Below are positions 10,420 through 21,079 of a stretch of 64,000 bases of DNA, one piece after another. The DNA comes from Tipula vernalis (taxonomy: Eukaryota; Arthropoda; Insecta; Diptera; Tipulidae). Every line of letters begins with the position of its first letter. Within the stretch, counting starts at the first letter, position 1. The translations under genes were made by a program, and so were the position numbers. Location: assembly GCA_958295665.1 (NCBI GenBank), contig OY282558.1:186164015-186228014 (forward strand), in the 5' to 3' direction. The notes beneath the pieces are model-generated. The model had not been told where the DNA came from and did no database searches. It worked only from the letters and a program-made list of their open reading frames with translations.

Positions 10420-10888
10420 CGTTGTGTGTAAGCATTCCCTTATATATAATCTTCACTTGTTGGTTTATTGAGTAGTGTGTACTCACCTTACTAATACCCA
10501 AATGTATAATAATCTGTCAATCCCAGTTGTACTTTGCGTGAGCAATCGAGAAATTTTGTTTGAGATGGCACGTTAAAAACATGAAACAGAAGTATAAAGC
10601 AAAAAAAAAAGAAATCTTCGGCTTCTTTAATTTGTTTTTCATGTAGTAAATTACAATGTTCGCATTTTTTTCGTGCTTTTTTTACGAAATATGGTATAAA
10701 GTGATGATCACGGTGAGGTATAAGAGAGCATCACCGTGACTGATCATTGATCGCTCCTGGAGCGCTCAGTCGTACAACAGGGTACTGAAATGAATAAAAT
10801 GTGTCGCAGTTCATCGTGTGCGTTCGTAGTAAAACCAAGTAGTTCTTTTATTTTCTCTTTCTATCAGTTCCTATACTGTGCGTTTAAA
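10420..10888 (+). repeat. 3' LTR of copia #2
   Basis: This 469-bp copy matches the 5' LTR at both ends (GTTGTGTGTAAGC..., ...ACTGAAATGAATAAAATG..., ...TGTGCGTTTAAA). Its first base has changed from T to C. The part missing from the 5' LTR holds a perfect 9-bp hairpin, TCACGGTGA/TCACCGTGA, at about 10708-10739, with GGTATAAG in its loop and TATAAA upstream near 10694. This is plausibly the promoter region. Confidence 0.88.
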
Positions 10889-10893
10889 GGCGG

Positions 10894-11640
10894 GAATACT
10901 GCATCAATACCACACAAAAGAATATATTTTCAGCAATTAAATCACACTTTAACACAAATTGTTTTTGGTTGAATGAGAGAACCAAAAAAAAATTATTTAT
11001 TTTTATTTTTTTTTATTTTTATTTATTAACAGAAGAAGAAATTATTTTTCTATAAATTTATTGTCTTTCAAAATATATTTTGTTTTTTTCTTTATTTTAA
11101 TATTTTTTTTTATCAAACACAAGCTTAACGGTAGTAATCTCATAACAACTACCCATTAAAAAACTACAATCACGACACAACTGATTAAAAAATCAACACT
11201 CGACTCAATATAAAAAAAAATGGTCTTCTCGAGACCGTATTCAAAACGAGACTAACTAACTGTAACTATTCAAAAAAATTCAAAATTAAACTGTCTTTAT
11301 TTATCTTCTTTTCCAAATAAACAAAAGAGTTCTCATCAAGCAATCTGTTTTCATCTCTTTTTATCTTTTCCTCCGCTCGTTGTGCCGTGTAAACAGAAAT
11401 TCCCCCCCCCCCCCCCCATTCAGAGCAATTACAAGAAAACAACAACAAAAAATCATCACTGTTCTGTATTACAAAAAAAAATATTCCAGTAGAAAAATAC
11501 ATAAATGAAATCCAATAACATGCGCAGTACATAACTTACCCATAGACAGAAATGCATTTTTTACTGTGCACATATCACGCTATAGCAATCGTTGAGAATT
11601 ATATTTGTTTTAATATAGTATTTAATGTACATGGTCAAAG
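10894..11640. other. Low-complexity AT-rich spacer with a poly-C run
   Basis: T- and A-runs dominate 10980-11120 and a run of about 15 C lies at 11402-11417. No coding or repeat family is recognised. Poly-C of this length is prone to assembly and replication error. Confidence 0.5.
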
Positions 11641-12009
11641 CAAAATATGTTTACCGACAAAACGAATGGAACATTTTTCTTTCACAGCATAAGAAAAACC
11701 CCAAATTCAAGGCCATTTAAAACCATCTTAGAAAATATTACCATAGCATACTTTGTCTAATCATGTGGCTGAGTTTTCTCAAATGTGAAATACCTCTTGA
11801 ACCGCACTTGCTGGAAACATGAAACAAAAACCAAATTCTAGGTCATTGAAAATAATCTTAGAAAATGTAGGATGCCATGAAAAATTTGATTGTATCGGCA
11901 AAATCGAAAATTTGTGAAATTGTTTTTGCGATATTCAAGCGTTTTATTGTCGAGTTTGCATTTTCCTGTGTCAAATTTTTATTATGTCCCAATAGTCAGA
12001 AAGTGTAAT

Positions 12010-12900
12010 ACATCGCTAATATGTTCCGGATTCACCGTAGTACCATATACGTATTTTATCGAGATTTTTCGAGACGGGGTAGTGTACCAGGCGACCAGGT
12101 TCGAGCAGACAAAGAGTAATAAACGTTCGAAATGACCATTTTGTAGTTTCATCAGCTCTTAGAAATCGCCATGCATCCGCTGTTGAGACCTGCAATGAAT
12201 TGTTACGCACGTAGGTAATATAAATGTGAGTGAAAGAACAATAAGGCGAAGGTTAGGAGAAGCAGATCTTCATGCACGAAGGCCAGCCACGGATCCAGAA
12301 CTTCTGGCCACAACACAGGTTTGCGCGGCTAAAATTTGCCAGGGAACATTAAAATTGAATTGAACCTGATTGGGGCCAAGTCTTATTCATCGAAGAAAGA
12401 TTTTGTTTGTGGTCTTCTGATGAGTGAAAACGAGTGTGATGATGACCGGGGGAGCGTTACGCTCCATGCGCGTTTAGCGAAAGGGATCGAGGTGGATCAG
12501 TCATGGTAAGGGCAGGAAGTCCGAGAAAGCACGCACCGAGCCCTACCAGGTTCCAACCGGATCTATAACGGCCGTTCGCTATATTAGCGAAATATCGGAG
12601 AATATATTGTTCCCTACGAACCATTTATAGGCGATAATTTCATGTTGCGCGAATGAATACTTGGCAGAGGTAAATATTTCGACGATGACATGGCCGGCAA
12701 TGTGTCCCGATTTGAATCATATAGAACATGTGTGGGTCATTCTTGATAGAAGAATTCGGTCTCTTTTCCAACTCCGAAACCGATTGAACCGACCGAAAAT
12801 ATCTCACAATGCGATATCCAACAGATTATTAAAAGTATGTGACGGAGGATAACGGTGGTTAATTAAGCTCGAGAGGAGCAATACACGTTTATGTTATGTT
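12010..12900 (+). pseudogene. Tc1-like transposase remnant
   Basis: Segments in shifting frames give FRIHRSTIYVFYRDFSRRGS, RRRLGEADLH-like sequence near 12245, the first catalytic region near 12380 (VLFIEERFCLWSSD-like), a stretch around 12435-12500 with RPGERYAP-like and RVAYGGSVM-like codons, and the C-terminal WPAMCPDLNHIEHVWVILD at 12690-12750 that contains the last conserved Asp. Many indels and stops are present. The transposase once ran the full length of a Tc1 protein but is long dead. Confidence 0.8.
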
Positions 12901-13082
12901 TAAAGTTTGTCAATGTTAGGTTTTTGTTTGAAAATTCGAGAAACCTCAACCACATCTTTAGAAAGATAGGCCTTACCCACATTTTCCAAGATTGTTTTCA
13001 ATGACCTTGAATTTGTTGTTTGTTTCATGTTTCCAGTTAGTGCGGTTCAAGTGGTATTCACATTAGAAAATTTAGTTATAAG

Positions 13083-16000
13083 CAGAGATGGGCATAATGA
13101 CGTAAAAAATAATTTTTTACATTTTTAGTGTAAAAAACGAAAAAACTGTAAAATAACGTAAAAAACGTAAAAAACTGTAAAATAATGTAAAAAACGTAAA
13201 AAACATAAAAAAATGTTAAATCAAGGCAGATTAATACAGCTTTCACACATAAAAAAATTAGCAAAAATGAAATTGTATCAATTAAAATGTTATTAATAAT
13301 ATAGAAAAACTACAACAAATATAAGAAGCATAACTTATATACGATAATTAGAATCTAATTAACCAAAAATTATTTGTATGCTTTGTTTAAAAGATGTATA
13401 TAATAATACAAAATACAAAAAATCAAATCGGCTAATTTTTTTTCTACTACACACATACTAATTAAGTGTTTTTGTTTTAACTCGGATTTGGCTACCTGCC
13501 AGTAATAACATAAATATACTATAGACGCACTGCACATGCGCTATAAATGCATTTAAGTTGGTAGTGTCATTTTATTTATTTTATTGAAAACAACCTGTCA
13601 AAGAGCTTAACCTTAAATATTGTGGTTCAAAGCTAATTTTTATAGTTATAGTTAATTATATAAATGTTAATAATGTTATAGAAAAACGATTACATTCTAA
13701 AAATTATTCACTTGTAAAAAATGAACGGCCGGCCAAAAACTACAAATTATAATGATTTAGGATTCCAATTAATTAAATCAGGAAAAAAATGTATGGCCCA
13801 CTGCAATGTGTGCACAACTATTTTGCATAATACAGCCGTAAATATGCTTAAAGCACATCGGTAAGTTTAATATATCTTAGTAGTCCGATATCGTTTGATT
13901 AATTTGCTCGCATGTGTTACTGTAGGAATAGATGTCTTTTCGACGCAGCCAAAGAAAATGATTCAACTACGTCTTCTAATATGGATGTTGTGTTTACCGT
14001 AGACACCGTGGTAGATATTGAGGACATGAACATTGAATTCATCGAAGTAGATGCTAGTCAGGTAAATGAATTTGCTTAGTATTCCCACACATTACTAAAA
14101 TAATATATATTTATAGTTGCCCTTGCCATCGTCATCAACATCAAATGAACCATCAAGTTCAAACGTCTCATCGCCGTCACCGGATATGATTTTGCCAAAC
14201 TTTTTAACATCCACTGGGCTGCAAACGTATCCTATTAATAAACCAAAGCCTAAGCCAAAACCTAAACATATAAAAAAGCAAGGAGCATTATCTAGTTTTG
14301 TTGATTCTTGTTCCATAAAAGAGCGCGAGGAACTAGACAAAATCGTCGCACAATTTTTTTATGGGTGTAGTATTCCATTAAACACGGTTGAGTCCCCCAC
14401 TTTAAAAAATTAATTAAGCATTTTAAACCATCTTATGCTCAACTTATCCCAAGCCGAAAGGTTATTTCATGTAGACTTTTAGACAATGCATACCAAAATT
14501 GTTTAAAGGAAGCATCTTTATCTTTGCCAACTGATTCTGTTCTGTTAATTGATGGATGGAAAAATTCAGCCAGTAACAGTAAAACAGTGGTTACCATGAT
14601 ACACAATGCGAACGGACAAAAGGCGTTTCTAAATGCTTGGGATTTGAGTGGGGAATCAGAGACAGCGTCTAAACTGGCCGAAATTGTTTGCGAGTCAATA
14701 GATTTGGCCAAAAAATTGTACAATACAAATGTGTACGCAGTTGTTTCTGACAATGCTAGCACTATGATACGCATGGGAAAAGATGTAAAGCATATTGTTT
14801 GGCACACCACCTGCAACAGTCACACAGGAAACCTGCTAGCGAAAGATATCGTCGATCACCAGCTATTAATTCAAGCAAATATGGTGCTAAAAGAATTCAA
14901 AAATACTGACTTTGAACGCATAATTGTAAATAAAGGGGGTAAACAAATAAGATTGGCATGTGACACCAGGTGGTGTTCATACAGAGATGCCTATGAGAAC
15001 ATACTCCAAAATTTGAAATTTTTCAAGCAAGTAATCATACAAGAAACCCCCAAAAAAGTCAAACCTTCTGTATCCAAGCTTATTTTTGACGAAGACTTTA
15101 TAGAAAACATTAAGAATGAAAAGGAGATGCTTGACCCCGTTTGCAAATTAATAAATTTCTGCCAAAATGCGGATTGTTCTTTAGTAGATGCAGCATTTAT
15201 GTGGCTGTCATTTGAGATTAAAGACATATACGAAACGAAAATGGTTATCTAATTCAAGCGGCGTTGTGAAATGGCACTCAATGATTATGCATTAGTTGGA
15301 TATTACTTGCATCCAGTTTATGATAACTCTTTGCTTACAGGTGAGATAAATAGGAAGAATAGTCTGTAGTTGATCTAATATTCTCGTTGTTTTAAACAAT
15401 TTATTCATTTCAGGGGATTATCAAAACAGGGTAAACCATTTCCTACTTAAGAATTTAACTGGTGGTGGAATTGAAGAGTGGCATAGTTTCAAAACCAAAA
15501 CAGGTTTATTTGATGTACTTATCAGGAAAAACATAAAAAAACCACAAGTCTTTTGGAGTATGGCAGAGATGGAATTTCCCGAAATGTCGAAGCTGGCGCT
15601 TAAAGTATTAAATCTACCTGCTTCGTCAGCGCAGATTGAAAGAATATTTTCAAATTGGGGTCATATTCATTCTTCTTTGCCAAACAGACTCACATTTGAA
15701 AGATCAAAAAAACTGCTCCACGTCTACTTTGCGCTTAACAACCAACAACATTTAAATTTTGATACGAGCGATGACGATGACTCTTCGGTAACGGAAATTA
15801 AATAAGTAATTATTTATTTATACATTTATTTATTTATTTTGTGATTTATTAATAAAACTATATTTTGAAATACACCATTGCAGCGAAGTTGCAATTTATG
15901 ACTAACTGAGACTATTTATTGTTATTTTATTCTGATTTTGCTTTACCTATTTACATTTGATTCAATTTAGGATATGCAATCGAACATCTGAATATTCACA

Positions 16001-16160
16001 ATAATCCACATGTTTAAAACGAAACACTAGCGTAACTCAAAATCCCTATTTTTTAATTTTTTTACGTTTTTTACGACGTCAATTTCAATGTAAAAAAGTA
16101 AGTGTAAAAAACGTAAAAAAGTACGTAAACAAATGAAAGTAAAAAATTGGCACATCACTG
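13083..16160 (+). mobile_element. hAT-superfamily DNA transposon, 3,078 bp, apparently complete
   Basis: Ends read CAGAGATGGGC on the left and, inward from the right, CAGTGATGTGC. The 8-bp duplication GTTATAAG is exact (13075-13082, 16161-16168). Subterminal regions at both ends carry many copies of GTAAAAAAC (13103-13215, 16060-16145), which are likely transposase binding sites. It encodes a four-exon transposase with only two obvious lesions. It inserted into the repeated right end of a Tc1-like element, which continues on both sides. Confidence 0.95.
13721..15805 (+). pseudogene. hAT transposase gene, four exons, two disabling lesions
   Basis: Exons are 13721-13860, 13926-14061, 14117-15340 and 15414-15805. 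All introns are GT-AG and phases join correctly. Exon 1 opens MNGRPKTTNYNDLGFQLI and carries a BED zinc finger (CNVC...H). The RNase H-like core shows LIDGWKNSASNSKT (first Asp), VVSDNASTM (second Asp) and CNSHTGNLLAKDI (the hAT C-x2-H motif). The C-terminal dimerisation region is KLALKVLNLPASSAQIERIF. Lesions are a one-base loss in the A-run at about 14405-14410 and a TAA at 15250-15252 where Gln or a similar codon is expected. The family is Ac/hobo/Tam3-like, and an Asp/Glu-rich tail ends the protein. Confidence 0.9.
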
Positions 16161-16660
16161 GTTATAAGCCATGTTGTGGGATAAGTAAAAAAACCAAGCC
16201 ACATAATTAGGTAAAGTATGCTACGATAATATTTGTAAGGTTGTTTTCAATGACCTTGATTTTGGTTATTGTTGCATGTTCCCTTCTAGTGCGGTTTAAA
16301 AGATATTCACATCAAAATTAATTCATAATCCATTTGTGGGATAAGTAAAAAAACCAAGCCACATGATTAGACAAAGTTGCTTTGGTAACATTTTCTAAGA
16401 TTATTTTGAATGATCTAGAATTTGGTTTTTGTTTCATGTTTCCATCTAGTGCGGTTCAAACCATGTTCATATTTTAAAATTTAGTTATAAAACATGTTGT
16501 GGGATAAGTAAAAAAAACCCAGTCACATGATAATACAAAGTATGCTATGGTAATATTTTCTAAGATTGTTTTGAATGGCCTTGAATTTGATTTTTGTTAC
16601 ATGTTTCTAGCTAGTGCTGTGTTTGCTAGTAAGGTTCAAAAGATTTTCGCATGAAAAAAG
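16161..16660 (+). repeat. Three diverged ~160-bp direct repeats of the Tc1 right end
   Basis: Units start near 16170, 16330 and 16495, each with TTGTGGGATAAGTAAAAAAACC, then CACATAAT/GATTAG, AAAGTATGCTA, a T-rich core, TTTCATGTTTCC or TTGCATGTTCCC, and AGTGCGGTT. A further unit at 12940-13082 is cut by the hAT element. The inverse of the same unit is at 11690-11870. Directly repeated motifs inside long inverted ends recall the IR/DR class of Tc1 transposons. Confidence 0.78.
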
Positions 16661-16699
16661 AAAATTGTTTTTAGGGTGGCCCGTTTTCTGTGCCGGTCA

Positions 16700-17620
16700 G
16701 TGTACATAATAAAAATAATTGATCAATGTTACAAAAAAAAAATATACCGAATTCACTTGCGATTTTCCGCTACTTTCAGTTATTTTTTGCGATTTATGCA
16801 AAATCTGTGGTTGCAGCAGCGATTTTGACACTGGATTCGAATTCAGCGCGTCGAAATACATGAAGAAAAGTGCGTCTTGTCAAAAGTACAGAGCACTTTT
16901 ATTTTTTTGTATCCCTTTGTAATCTAGATTCCGCGATTTTTCCACAATTATTCACGAGAAAATGGAATGAGTTCTTAACCGCAGTCTTTGTAACTTTCGG
17001 CTGAACACTATCGACTGATAACGACTATATTTTTGATTTTCGGCTGGGATAACTAGAAATTATCGATTTTTTACTTCCGGCTGTCTTTAATGTGGAACTG
17101 CATTATCGACTTTTTACAATTTATTAACTTTGGCATTAGGCATAATTTGGATTTTTTGAATTTGGTACAAATCCGATTAATTTAGAAATTGGTACAAATG
17201 GGCTACTTCGACTAAACTTCCTACTGGGGAAGGGGATCACCAACACCACCCCAAACCAATAACAGTTTTAACCAAACAGAATACATACAAACATTCATGT
17301 TTGAATTAGTTTTTGTTTTCGTAGTGTCGTAATGAGTGTGAATCAGACGAATAAATTGACAATGTAATCTACAAGAAGACTAATCATTCAGCGATTGACA
17401 AATCGGCTTATATATCTTAATGACTCACAAGCACATTTCATTACACAATAAGATATTGATTTGCAATGAACTAAATATTTATATCAATTTCAGATTATGG
17501 TGAAAAGATAATTAAATATTTGTTAATTACAGATATGGTTTCAAAACTAATCAATCGCAACAATTTAATAAAAACAATTTTTTTTATATTTATTTTAGCA
17601 AACGGTACTAACGGTGTACT
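16700..17620. other. Unassigned stretch between the Tc1 end and the peptidase gene
   Basis: No gene or element is recognised. Short ORFs lack any family signature. Close to the gene, TTTATATTTATTTTAGCAAACGGTA-like sequence occurs twice (17584-17608 and 17631-17655), a 47-bp-period direct duplication at the end of the 3' UTR. Confidence 0.4.
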
Positions 17621-17664
17621 AACAATATTTATTTATATTTATTTTAGCAAACGGTAGAATAAAT

Positions 17665-20189
17665 TTATTCAATACTCAAGACTCTTGTCCAAAACTCATC
17701 CATCGTTTTGTACAAATGTTTTGTGACACCGCCGAGGCCGTGATCTTCATCAGGATAGCTCAATTGTTCAAAATAAACATTTTCCTTTTGCAATGCCTTT
17801 GATAAAAGCATGGCATGTTGGAAGTGAACATTATCGTCAGCCGTACCATGAATTAAAAAGAAATTATGATTATGAAATTTATCAGCACGAAGTGACACAT
17901 CACCTCTTTTATAACCTGCCAAATTATCTTCGTCAGTTGGTTTTCCCATATAACGTTCCGAATAAATGGGATCATAATAGTAAAATGATATGGCTGGTGC
18001 CACAGAAATGCCACCTTTAAATACTTTGTCAGTATCTTCAGTAATTGTTAGCGCTGTAGCATAACCACCGTAACTCCATCCCCAAATACCAATTCGTTCT
18101 TCATCAATGAAATCATATTTATTCAAAAGTTCTTTTGTAACATTAATATTGTCAGCAATTTCAATAGTGCCCATACGATTATTTATTGTAAATAACATAT
18201 CAGTACCTTTGTAACCACTTCCACGGCCATCAATCAAACAATAAATTATTTTTTGTTTTGTAACAAGATAATTTTGATAACCAATGCTAAATGTATCTAG
18301 CACACGAACATGATTTGGAGCTCCATATATATAAACAATCATTGGATATTTTTCTACGGTAGTATTTATATCAATCTCGTTTGGCAAGTATAATTTTACA
18401 ATTGCACTAAAACCGTCAGCCACTTCAATACGATCATATAGGATATTAATTTTTTCATATTCTTCCAGTTTTCCTCTTGTATTAACATTTTCCTCCCACG
18501 TTTCAAGCTCCATTTTGTCTTCAGTTTTGAACAATTTTGAATAAGGAAGTGATGGACCATTACAAATCATAGCGTAGTAAGAAAAATCTTTACTAAACAC
18601 AGCGTTACTGTATGTACATTCTTCATTATCCGGTCCCTTGACTTCACATGTCAAACAATCATCATTTTTGTAAACTTGCTTATATTCCGGATGCCCTTCA
18701 ACTGTCGACGAATAGTACAGATCCCCGTTTACGAAACCAAAAATTTCTATAGCTGTTACAGAACGTTCCATTGAAACTTTGTTCTTATTTTTGTTGACAA
18801 CATCTATTTCTTGTATACCAAACCAACCGTTATGATGTTTAAAATAGAAGCATTTTTCAGTATCAGAAGAGCATACAGGCACCATCCACCAATCTATCCA
18901 ACCATTCGGCTCGCTGATGCTAAATAAATCGGTACATGATGTACTGTCATCGGCTGAACACATTTGGGTAAATGATTTATTTTGTCTTCGATTGAACCAT
19001 GTAAGAACTATGTGATCATCATCATACCATCGTACTGGACCAATTATATGCTCATCTGAAACTTTATCAATAGGGGCCGTAAATGTAACCCAATTGTTTG
19101 CATTCAAATTTGTGAGATCTTTTACTAAAACTTTGACTTTTGGAAGATTTCCACCAGTTTTTGGAAAACGTATTTTGTTTGTTTGCGGATATTGATAATT
19201 TATATCACCAGGAGTACCATATTTGTGGAATATGTAATCTTCTACATCACTATCATCGATATGCACAATTGCTAATCGATTGCCATCGGGTGAAAACCAA
19301 ATGGCAACATCACTATGCATCACTTCCTCTTCGTACACCCAGTCAGGCATACCATTATATATCACACCACTGATACCATCACTTGTGATATCTATTTCAA
19401 GTCCATTTTCATCTCGAATAAAGACATTGTTACCTTTAATAAATGCTAATTTTCTATCTGTTGGTGACCAAATACATTTTTGTAAATCTTCATTATCAAC
19501 ACCACCAACATCCTCAAATTCATTAGTTTCAGAATCAAAAATTATAAATTTTGAATACGACGAATGACGAAAAAGTGTTTTAACATCGTATCGAATTAGA
19601 ATTAATTTTTCGTCGGCTGATAATTCGTATGAATTTGGTATAATCTTTAAATGAGCCTACAATATAAATTAAAAATATTTGACATTAATTGAAAATCTCT
19701 AAATGCGCTGCACTAAAATATAATATTCTTACCAATTTTTCGACATCGAACTTTAAATCATCAGATTCTGCTGCAACGTCATAAATATACAAATTATTAT
19801 TCTCGGAATTTCGATAAACGAATTTAGTATCAGATATCCATTTGCCATTAAAAGTTCTATATGGAAATAGAGAACTGCCAACAACGTCGTCCAATTCAAA
19901 TGGTTTAAGACTATCTTTTGATGTTTCACTTGTTGGCAATCCATAAACAGTGGAAATCCCCAATAGCAAAATTGCTAGCTTCTGTAATTTTAAAAAATCA
20001 TTTAAAGTGTTATCAGTAATACAATTTTTCTAAAGTGATATACCACTTCAGTTCCGTGGAAGGTCATTATTTTAGTTATAATAATTTTCTAAATTACGAT
20101 TATCAAATTTCAATATCTACTATAGTTAAGGTAAAATGCTTAATCCTATATTAGGTGGTGTAAATTTAAACAAAGTAAATTCTTACCAT
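17665..20189 (-). CDS. Dpp4: Secreted dipeptidyl peptidase IV-like serine peptidase (S9B)
   Basis: Spliced coding sequence joins 20189-20187, 19981-19733 and 19656-17665 (747 residues), with GT-AG introns between whole codons. The first exon codes only for Met. Residues 1-15 (MKLAILLLGISTVYG) form a cleavable-looking signal peptide rather than the membrane anchor of vertebrate DPP4, so the product is probably secreted. A beta-propeller region precedes the alpha/beta-hydrolase domain. DWVYEEEV near residue 193 is the double-Glu motif that binds the substrate N-terminus. The catalytic triad is Ser612 in GWSYGG, Asp691 in HGTADDNVHF and His723 in DEDHGLGG. Length fits DPP4 (about 760). The family removes X-Pro or X-Ala dipeptides from peptide N-termini. 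No lesion is seen. Gut, haemolymph or venom-type roles are possible but not shown here. Confidence 0.93.
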
Positions 20190-20260
20190 TTTAAAGATTT
20201 TTACACAAGCAATCACTATTAATTTTTCAACTCAACTCACAGAGACTTCGAACTTACTTA

Positions 20261-20297
20261 AACTGATATCATAGCTAACTAGCTGTGTGTCTATAAA
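20261..20297 (-). promoter_or_regulatory. TATA/initiator core promoter of the peptidase gene
   Basis: Upstream of the ATG on the minus strand, TTTATAG (around 20297-20291) is followed by the arthropod initiator TCAGTT (20266-20261). The initiator A lies 31 bases after the TATA T, the standard spacing. This predicts transcription start at about 20264 and a 5' UTR of about 75 bases. GATA-type motifs (TGATAAG, GATAATCG) lie further upstream around 20328-20395. Confidence 0.65.
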
Positions 20298-20479
20298 TGT
20301 AGAATCAGGGCTAATCTTTGAAGTGGTTATGATAAGCATGTGACAATTCTACCATAATTAAACGAACAAATACATCTATAACAGTTTGATAATCGCTTGT
20401 AACCCGCAATCACAAATTGCTTTAGTTTACTATGTCGGGGACAAATTAATAGGACAAAAATTAATGCTGATACATGAAA

Positions 20480-21070
20480 ATACATGAAAAAGTTATATGA
20501 ATCAAGGGCACCGAAATCGGACTCTTTTTCTTGAATATGTCTGGTTGGTATTTGCTAAGCTGAGAATACCATGTGCCGGCTTTAGTCCGTCATTGTCGAA
20601 ATATTTACGATCGAACATTTACTTGTCGAGACGCACAAAAACATACTCACAACTACCTAAAGTTTCAGGGATAAGAAGGGGCGTGAAAGTGATGGATCAG
20701 GACTTGGATCCTGAGAGCTGCTCACGAAAAATTCACCTGGCAGCTTGAGGACTTGTCCATAAACTAGTTCGGCTGGGGAACATTTCAGTTCGTCTTTGAC
20801 TGCTGCTCGTATTCCCAAAACAAAATAAGGAGTAGCTCACAACTGCTTCAATGAATAAAATTCGCTCGAGCTTTGAGTGGTGCTTTCAGTTGTCAATGAA
20901 AATGTTCGACCATACCATTTGCCTGTGGATGGTAGGTAGTGGTACGAATTCTGTGTGTCCCTGATCAGTCGTTATTTCAAGGGGTATTCCAAATCATGAA
21001 GTGTACTGCTCGACAAAAGTCTTAGCAATAGTGACAGCGGTACTTTCTCGAATAGGATATCCAAGTCCCA
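20480..21070 (-). pseudogene. Integrase remnant of the CsRn1-like gypsy element
   Basis: Minus-strand translations in two or three frames give IRESTAVTIAKTFVEQY, FGIPLEITTDQG (second catalytic Asp), a HPQANGMVEHFHRQLKAALK segment with the catalytic Glu, and the C-terminal CSPAELVYG-like and YVFVR-like regions. Several indels and stops break it. Confidence 0.75.
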
Positions 21071-21079
21071 TTGGATTCT

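Larger units (their letters stand above)
5220..10888 (+). mobile_element. Ty1/copia retrotransposon #2, near full length, with two nested insertions
   Basis: A complete copia layout is present: 5' LTR, exact initiator tRNA-Met primer-binding site, gag, protease, integrase, RT, RNase H, purine tract, 3' LTR. It is bounded by the 5-bp target duplication GGCGG (5215-5219 and 10889-10893). The coding part is broken by several stops and single-base frameshifts, by a 157-bp MITE in gag and by an 864-bp mariner in RT. Removing either insert with one copy of its TSD restores the local reading frame, which confirms the boundaries. The two LTRs differ by two large deletions in the 5' copy. Confidence 0.93.
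11640..16700 (+). mobile_element. Tc1-like transposon with long, internally repeated ends, split by a hAT element
   Basis: A degenerate Tc1 transposase (12000-12860) is flanked by long inverted terminal regions: 11650-11880 on the left and 12890-13082 plus 16161-16660 on the right. Each is built of diverged ~160-bp units with the core ATTTTCTAAGATT, then TTTCATGTTTCC, AGTGCGGTTCAA, and GTGGGATAAGTAAAAAAACC. The outer right end reads inward CACTGACCGGCACAGAAAAC and the left end has the weaker match ACCGACAAAACGAATGG. Exact end points are uncertain by about 20 bases. A 3,078-bp hAT element lies inside the right repeat region. Confidence 0.75.

Noticed and set aside
16719..16922. 67-codon ORF with several Cys residues, possible zinc finger
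   Set aside because: Cys spacing fits no known finger; no homologous pattern nearby.
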